A DNA stretch of 10,269 bases from Solobacterium sp. (GTDB lineage: Bacteria > Bacillota_I > Bacilli_A > Erysipelotrichales > Erysipelotrichaceae). The number at the start of each line of letters is the position of its first letter. Within the stretch, counting starts at the first letter, position 1. The stretch is from positions 1 to 10,269 of the forward strand of contig JAEEYJ010000034.1 of NCBI GenBank assembly GCA_016291725.1. The letters run 5' to 3'. Made by a program: the position numbers and the translations under genes. Shown piece by piece: positions 7,315-10,269 of this stretch. The notes beneath the pieces are model-generated. The model did no database searches. It saw only the letters and a program-made list of their open reading frames with translations, and had not been told where the DNA came from.

Positions 7315-9087
7315 TCATCCCCCGATCAACGTCCGAAAGGCGGACACAATGTCCTGCAGATGCGAAGCCTGGTTCAATGCACTGTCTGTTCTGCGCACTT
7401 CCGAAGTGATCAGCTGTCTGTCGCTGTCCGTACCTGTTACCATGCCCCAGGCGTTCCACTTCCCGCTGCTGGTACGCCGCACCGCTGATTCCTGTTCCAG
7501 GAAGCGTCTGATGCTCGGGTGTACGGCGTTCTCCAGCAGCCAGTCATACTTCGCTGCCCGGCGCATGCCTTCTTCGATCATGAACAGACGGTAGGACCTG
7601 GAAGGCACCGGATCCGTACTGTCCCGTTCATCCGGATAGATCAGATACGTATCGCCGGCTTCGAAATTCTGGAAGTCAAAGCTGTGCAGCGGATCGGCAG
7701 TCCAGGCATTGAGTGCCCAGCGCAGATAGCCGTCCAGTCCCAGAGAGCGGATGTATGCCATTGTCCAGAGGGATTCCTCCGGCTCGCTCACTGCAAACGC
7801 GTTCGGATATACCGTACTGCAGTTGTAGGCCGTTGCTTCCGTACCGTTCTCCTGCAGCCTGTGCACCGTGTCATAGAACGGATCCCCGGCTTCCGGCAGT
7901 GCCGCAACAGAGAAGGATACATAGTCCATCATCTCCAGCAGTCCGGTGTCTGAAGGCAGTTTGTTCAGTGCGCAGGCCAATTTCAGACCGTTCCCGTTCT
8001 CATCCACACACGAGCATATCAGCTCTGCCGCAAGCCGCATATCCTGCTCATTGCGCTCATCAATGAACATGTATGCCCGGTCCAGCCAGCCTTTTTCCTT
8101 CAGATGCTCGGTATACTTCTGCAGGAACAGTGTCCAGACACTGTTCCACTGCCAGCTGCCCGGCTCCGGCGTCAAGCGCTCCGTACTGCCGTCCGGCAGA
8201 TGAATGTACAGTACATTCGCAAACGGCAGAATGCTGAAGGACTCGATGCGTCCATCTATACCGCACTCCTCACAAAGCTCCACCCAGCGGTCAAAGTACG
8301 TAAAATCAAACCAGATGTAGCCGTTGTCATCGCGGTTCCAGGCAATCAACGATGGTGTATCATAGTACGTCTGATGGCTCCAGGGTTCGTCGATGATGGA
8401 AACCGTTACCGTATTGCCGCCAAGGCTGCGGTACAGCTCCATCTCTTTCCGCAGAACGGACAGATGTTCCTCACCGAACGGTTCCTTCCCCTGCAGTGCG
8501 TCATAGTAATAATACGAAGACCACGGGTACTGCCAGAGATCCAGGGACATCCGTTCCTCCGGCACCAGCATCCGGCAGACGTTGACCTGGAAACGGCTGG
8601 ATGAACTGCCGGAATCACTGTCAAAATGGATGAAAGCCTCGTGGGATCCAGCGGGCGTATCTTCCCCGGTGCATACTTCCACAACGATCCAGGCATCCGT
8701 TCCTGCACGCAGATGCAGCTCCTGCGTTTCCACCATCCTGTCCGGGACATCTACGTGCGGGAACGCATCCGGAGTACCCATGCCCAGGCTGGCGGATACC
8801 GGCTCCAGAACATAGACAGCCGCCTGGAGTGTACCGTCATCGAATTCAGTGCGTAAATGCAGATCTGCATCTTCTTCCGCACGGACCTTCAGGCGCAGAC
8901 AGGCCTTGTCATTCCGCCACATGAAAAGCGTGCGGAACGTATCATCCGCCTCCCCGTCCAGCTTTCCCGGATCGGTAAAGGCAACGCTCACCGGCAGATC
9001 CTCTGCCTGCAGAGGAAGGATGTGCACGCTTGAAATGACAGCACAGGCTGCCGCAGCGATCCATTTTCTGATTGCTTTACCGGGCAC
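7315..9087 (-). CDS. Secreted GH123/DUF4091-type glycoside hydrolase
   Basis: A 590-residue protein with an N-terminal signal peptide: KAIRK, a hydrophobic run, and a likely signal peptidase I cut after PLQA (Ala28). Residues about 30-175 are a beta-rich N-terminal domain. The catalytic barrel runs from about 180 to 515. YMFIDERNEQ (339-348) holds the adjacent acid pair Asp343-Glu344, which matches the Asp-Glu pair of GH123 enzymes that work by substrate-assisted catalysis. Downstream, GYLRWALNAW (453-462) and GDTYLIYPDER (478-488) fit the conserved end of the family. Known GH123 members are beta-N-acetylgalactosaminidases, but DUF4091 is broader, so the substrate is open. There is no LPXTG or C-terminal membrane anchor, and Cys15 lacks a proper lipobox. 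The start is a GTG with GGAG 7 bases upstream, overlapping malQ by 11 bases. Confidence 0.8.
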   Translation of the reverse strand: MPGKAIRKWIAAAACAVISSVHILPLQAEDLPVSVAFTDPGKLDGEADDTFRTLFMWRNDKACLRLKVRAEEDADLHLRTEFDDGTLQAAVYVLEPVSASLGMGTPDAFPHVDVPDRMVETQELHLRAGTDAWIVVEVCTGEDTPAGSHEAFIHFDSDSGSSSSRFQVNVCRMLVPEERMSLDLWQYPWSSYYYYDALQGKEPFGEEHLSVLRKEMELYRSLGGNTVTVSIIDEPWSHQTYYDTPSLIAWNRDDNGYIWFDFTYFDRWVELCEECGIDGRIESFSILPFANVLYIHLPDGSTERLTPEPGSWQWNSVWTLFLQKYTEHLKEKGWLDRAYMFIDERNEQDMRLAAELICSCVDENGNGLKLACALNKLPSDTGLLEMMDYVSFSVAALPEAGDPFYDTVHRLQENGTEATAYNCSTVYPNAFAVSEPEESLWTMAYIRSLGLDGYLRWALNAWTADPLHSFDFQNFEAGDTYLIYPDERDSTDPVPSRSYRLFMIEEGMRRAAKYDWLLENAVHPSIRRFLEQESAVRRTSSGKWNAWGMVTGTDSDRQLITSEVRRTDSALNQASHLQDIVSAFRTLIGG

Positions 9088-10269
9088 GGATCCGCTCCAG
9101 TGTTTCCTTCAGCGTATCCGCATAGTCCGGATCGGTGATCCGGTATTCCCAGTTCGGGGATCCGATGGTACCCGGTGTATTGACGCGTTCCTTTCCGCCG
9201 AGCAGATCCTGCATGGAGAACACAACCATCATGCCCGGCAGATCCATTGCGTATTTCAGAATGGCATCATAGACATCCCTGCCGGAGTATTCACCGCTCA
9301 GCCGGCTGTAGATCTTTCTCTGTTCTTCGAGCGGAAGCTCGGTGAACCAGGTGCGCATGGAAGGATTGTCATGCGTACCGATGTAGATTACGTCTTCCTT
9401 GCGCGATTCGGACGGGAAATCAAACTGAAGGACCCTCATGCCCGGCAGCTTCCATTTGTCCCGCAGTTCATAGACTTCCGGGCGCAGATCGCCCAGGTCC
9501 TCGGCAATGATCCGGATCTCCGGATACTTGGCGTAGAGCGCTTTGAAGAACACGTCTCCGTCGTTGACAATCCACTTCCCGTTGATCGCTGTCGGTTCAC
9601 TGGCAGGTATTTTCCAGTATGTATCAAAAGCCCGGAAATGATCGATCCGGATCAGATCATAGAGTTCTGCATTTGCCCGGATGCGTTCCAGCCACCAGGC
9701 ATAGCCGTCCTTCTTCATCGCTTCCCAATTGTAGATCGGATTGCCCCAGCGCTGTCCGTCCGCCGAGAAGTAATCCGGCGGTACACCGGCAATCCAGTCC
9801 GGACGACCGTCCGTCACCAGGAACATATCCGGGTGGAAATAGACATCGTCGGAGTCCCCGCCCGTATAGAACGGCATATCCCCCATCAGGCTGATTCCGG
9901 CTTCCTGCAGCTTCTCCTTCAGGGCGGTGAACTGGATATGGAGAATGTACTGGATGAACATCTGGAAGCGGATCTCTTTCCGGTACTGGTGCAGGATATT
10001 CCTGGACGGCTTCCTGCGGAACTTGTACGGCCATTCGATAAAGGCCCGGTTTCCGTTGGCCTCCTTCCAGGTCTTGAACAAGGTGTATTCCTTCACCCAC
10101 GTCTGTTCACAGAACTCTCTGAATTCCCCTGTTTCCTTGAAATTGCTGTACGCTTCCCTGAGCAGACTGCGCTTCAGCGCCTGTACGTCTTCATAGTGAA
10201 TGGTACCGAGCGGCACCTCTTCCGGCAGATGCGCGATCAGCCCCGCTTCATACAGTAGTTCCGGAGAGA
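9077..10269 (-). CDS. malQ: 4-alpha-glucanotransferase (amylomaltase), 5' end outside window
   Basis: Cytoplasmic GH77 enzyme that transfers 4-alpha-glucan segments between maltodextrins and releases glucose, used in maltose/maltodextrin and glycogen metabolism. About 396 C-terminal residues are visible and the frame is open to the window edge; a family length near 500 means about 100 N-terminal residues are missing. The GH77/GH13-clan catalytic residues are present: nucleophile Asp in RIDHFRAF (codon 9641-9643), acid/base Glu in IIAEDLG (9500-9502) and the third Asp in GTHDN (9368-9370). Other signatures are IAGVPPDYFSADGQRWGNP, LPGMRVLQFDF and VNTPGTIGSPNWEYR. It is the first visible gene of a minus-strand operon followed by a secreted glycoside hydrolase and a flavoprotein. 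A GTG at 10214-10216 is internal, not the start, because homologous sequence continues upstream of it. Confidence 0.96.
   Translation of the reverse strand, partial: SPELLYEAGLIAHLPEEVPLGTIHYEDVQALKRSLLREAYSNFKETGEFREFCEQTWVKEYTLFKTWKEANGNRAFIEWPYKFRRKPSRNILHQYRKEIRFQMFIQYILHIQFTALKEKLQEAGISLMGDMPFYTGGDSDDVYFHPDMFLVTDGRPDWIAGVPPDYFSADGQRWGNPIYNWEAMKKDGYAWWLERIRANAELYDLIRIDHFRAFDTYWKIPASEPTAINGKWIVNDGDVFFKALYAKYPEIRIIAEDLGDLRPEVYELRDKWKLPGMRVLQFDFPSESRKEDVIYIGTHDNPSMRTWFTELPLEEQRKIYSRLSGEYSGRDVYDAILKYAMDLPGMMVVFSMQDLLGGKERVNTPGTIGSPNWEYRITDPDYADTLKETLERIRAR
9095..9098 (-). promoter_or_regulatory. Ribosome binding site supporting the GTG start of the GH123-type gene
   Basis: GGAG on the minus strand, inside the malQ coding region, with a 7-base spacer to the GTG at 9085-9087. 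No in-frame ATG exists before the signal peptide's hydrophobic core, so this GTG is the best start. Confidence 0.6.

Noticed and set aside
9043..9087. Lipoprotein signal (Cys15) in the GH123-type protein
   Set aside because: The residues before the cysteine are all alanine with a very short hydrophobic run, lacking the Leu/Val/Ile at -3. A signal peptidase I site after PLQA fits better.
10214..10216. GTG as the start of malQ
   Set aside because: The frame stays open to the window edge and the upstream residues (ELLYEAGLIAHLPEEV) fit MalQ, so the gene is simply cut off.
8849..10258. Plus-strand open frame of 469 codons opposite malQ and the GH123-type gene
   Set aside because: The minus strand carries clear GH77 motifs with catalytic residues. 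The plus-strand product has no family features and spans a gene junction.

Overview
The window reads as chromosomal DNA of a low-to-mid GC Bacillota, possibly a gut Erysipelotrichales-type anaerobe (the order-level guess is weak). The pointers are strong AGGAGG-type ribosome binding sites, a CcpA-type cre-like operator, a tRNA gene with encoded CCA, AT-rich intergenic DNA between GC-richer genes, and a strong preference for CCG proline codons. Nothing looks mobile: no transposase, integrase, CRISPR array or long repeat was seen.

Left part (1-3160, minus strand): three tightly packed genes, aspartate ammonia-lyase (aspA), class II fumarase (fumC) and the start of a malic enzyme that runs off the left edge. 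In reaction order they convert aspartate to fumarate plus ammonia, then malate, then pyruvate plus CO2 and reduced nicotinamide cofactor. A LysR-type regulator (3319-4278) is divergently oriented. The 158-base intergenic region holds a good aspA promoter, a T-N11-A inverted repeat suited to a LysR protein, and a cre-like palindrome just past the predicted transcription start. Together these suggest an aspartate-catabolism operon with local control and carbon catabolite control.

Middle (4271-6172): the regulator converges base to base with an uncharacterised 140-residue helical protein, and a hairpin spans both stop codons. Next come a tRNA-Pro(CGG) gene with its own extended -10 promoter and a strong terminator, then a single MFS-type transporter with its own predicted promoter.

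Right part (6171-10269, minus strand): a second compact operon enters from the right edge. It contains malQ (4-alpha-glucanotransferase, 5' end missing), a predicted secreted GH123/DUF4091-type glycoside hydrolase that overlaps malQ by 11 bases from a GTG start, and a two-domain flavodoxin-fold protein with an iron-sulfur-flavoprotein-like cysteine cluster. This operon converges with the transporter over a second hairpin.

I found no clearly undescribed large system. The most interesting items are the regulatory layout before aspA, the tandem flavodoxin-fold protein with complementary degenerate halves, and the unusual company of malQ.
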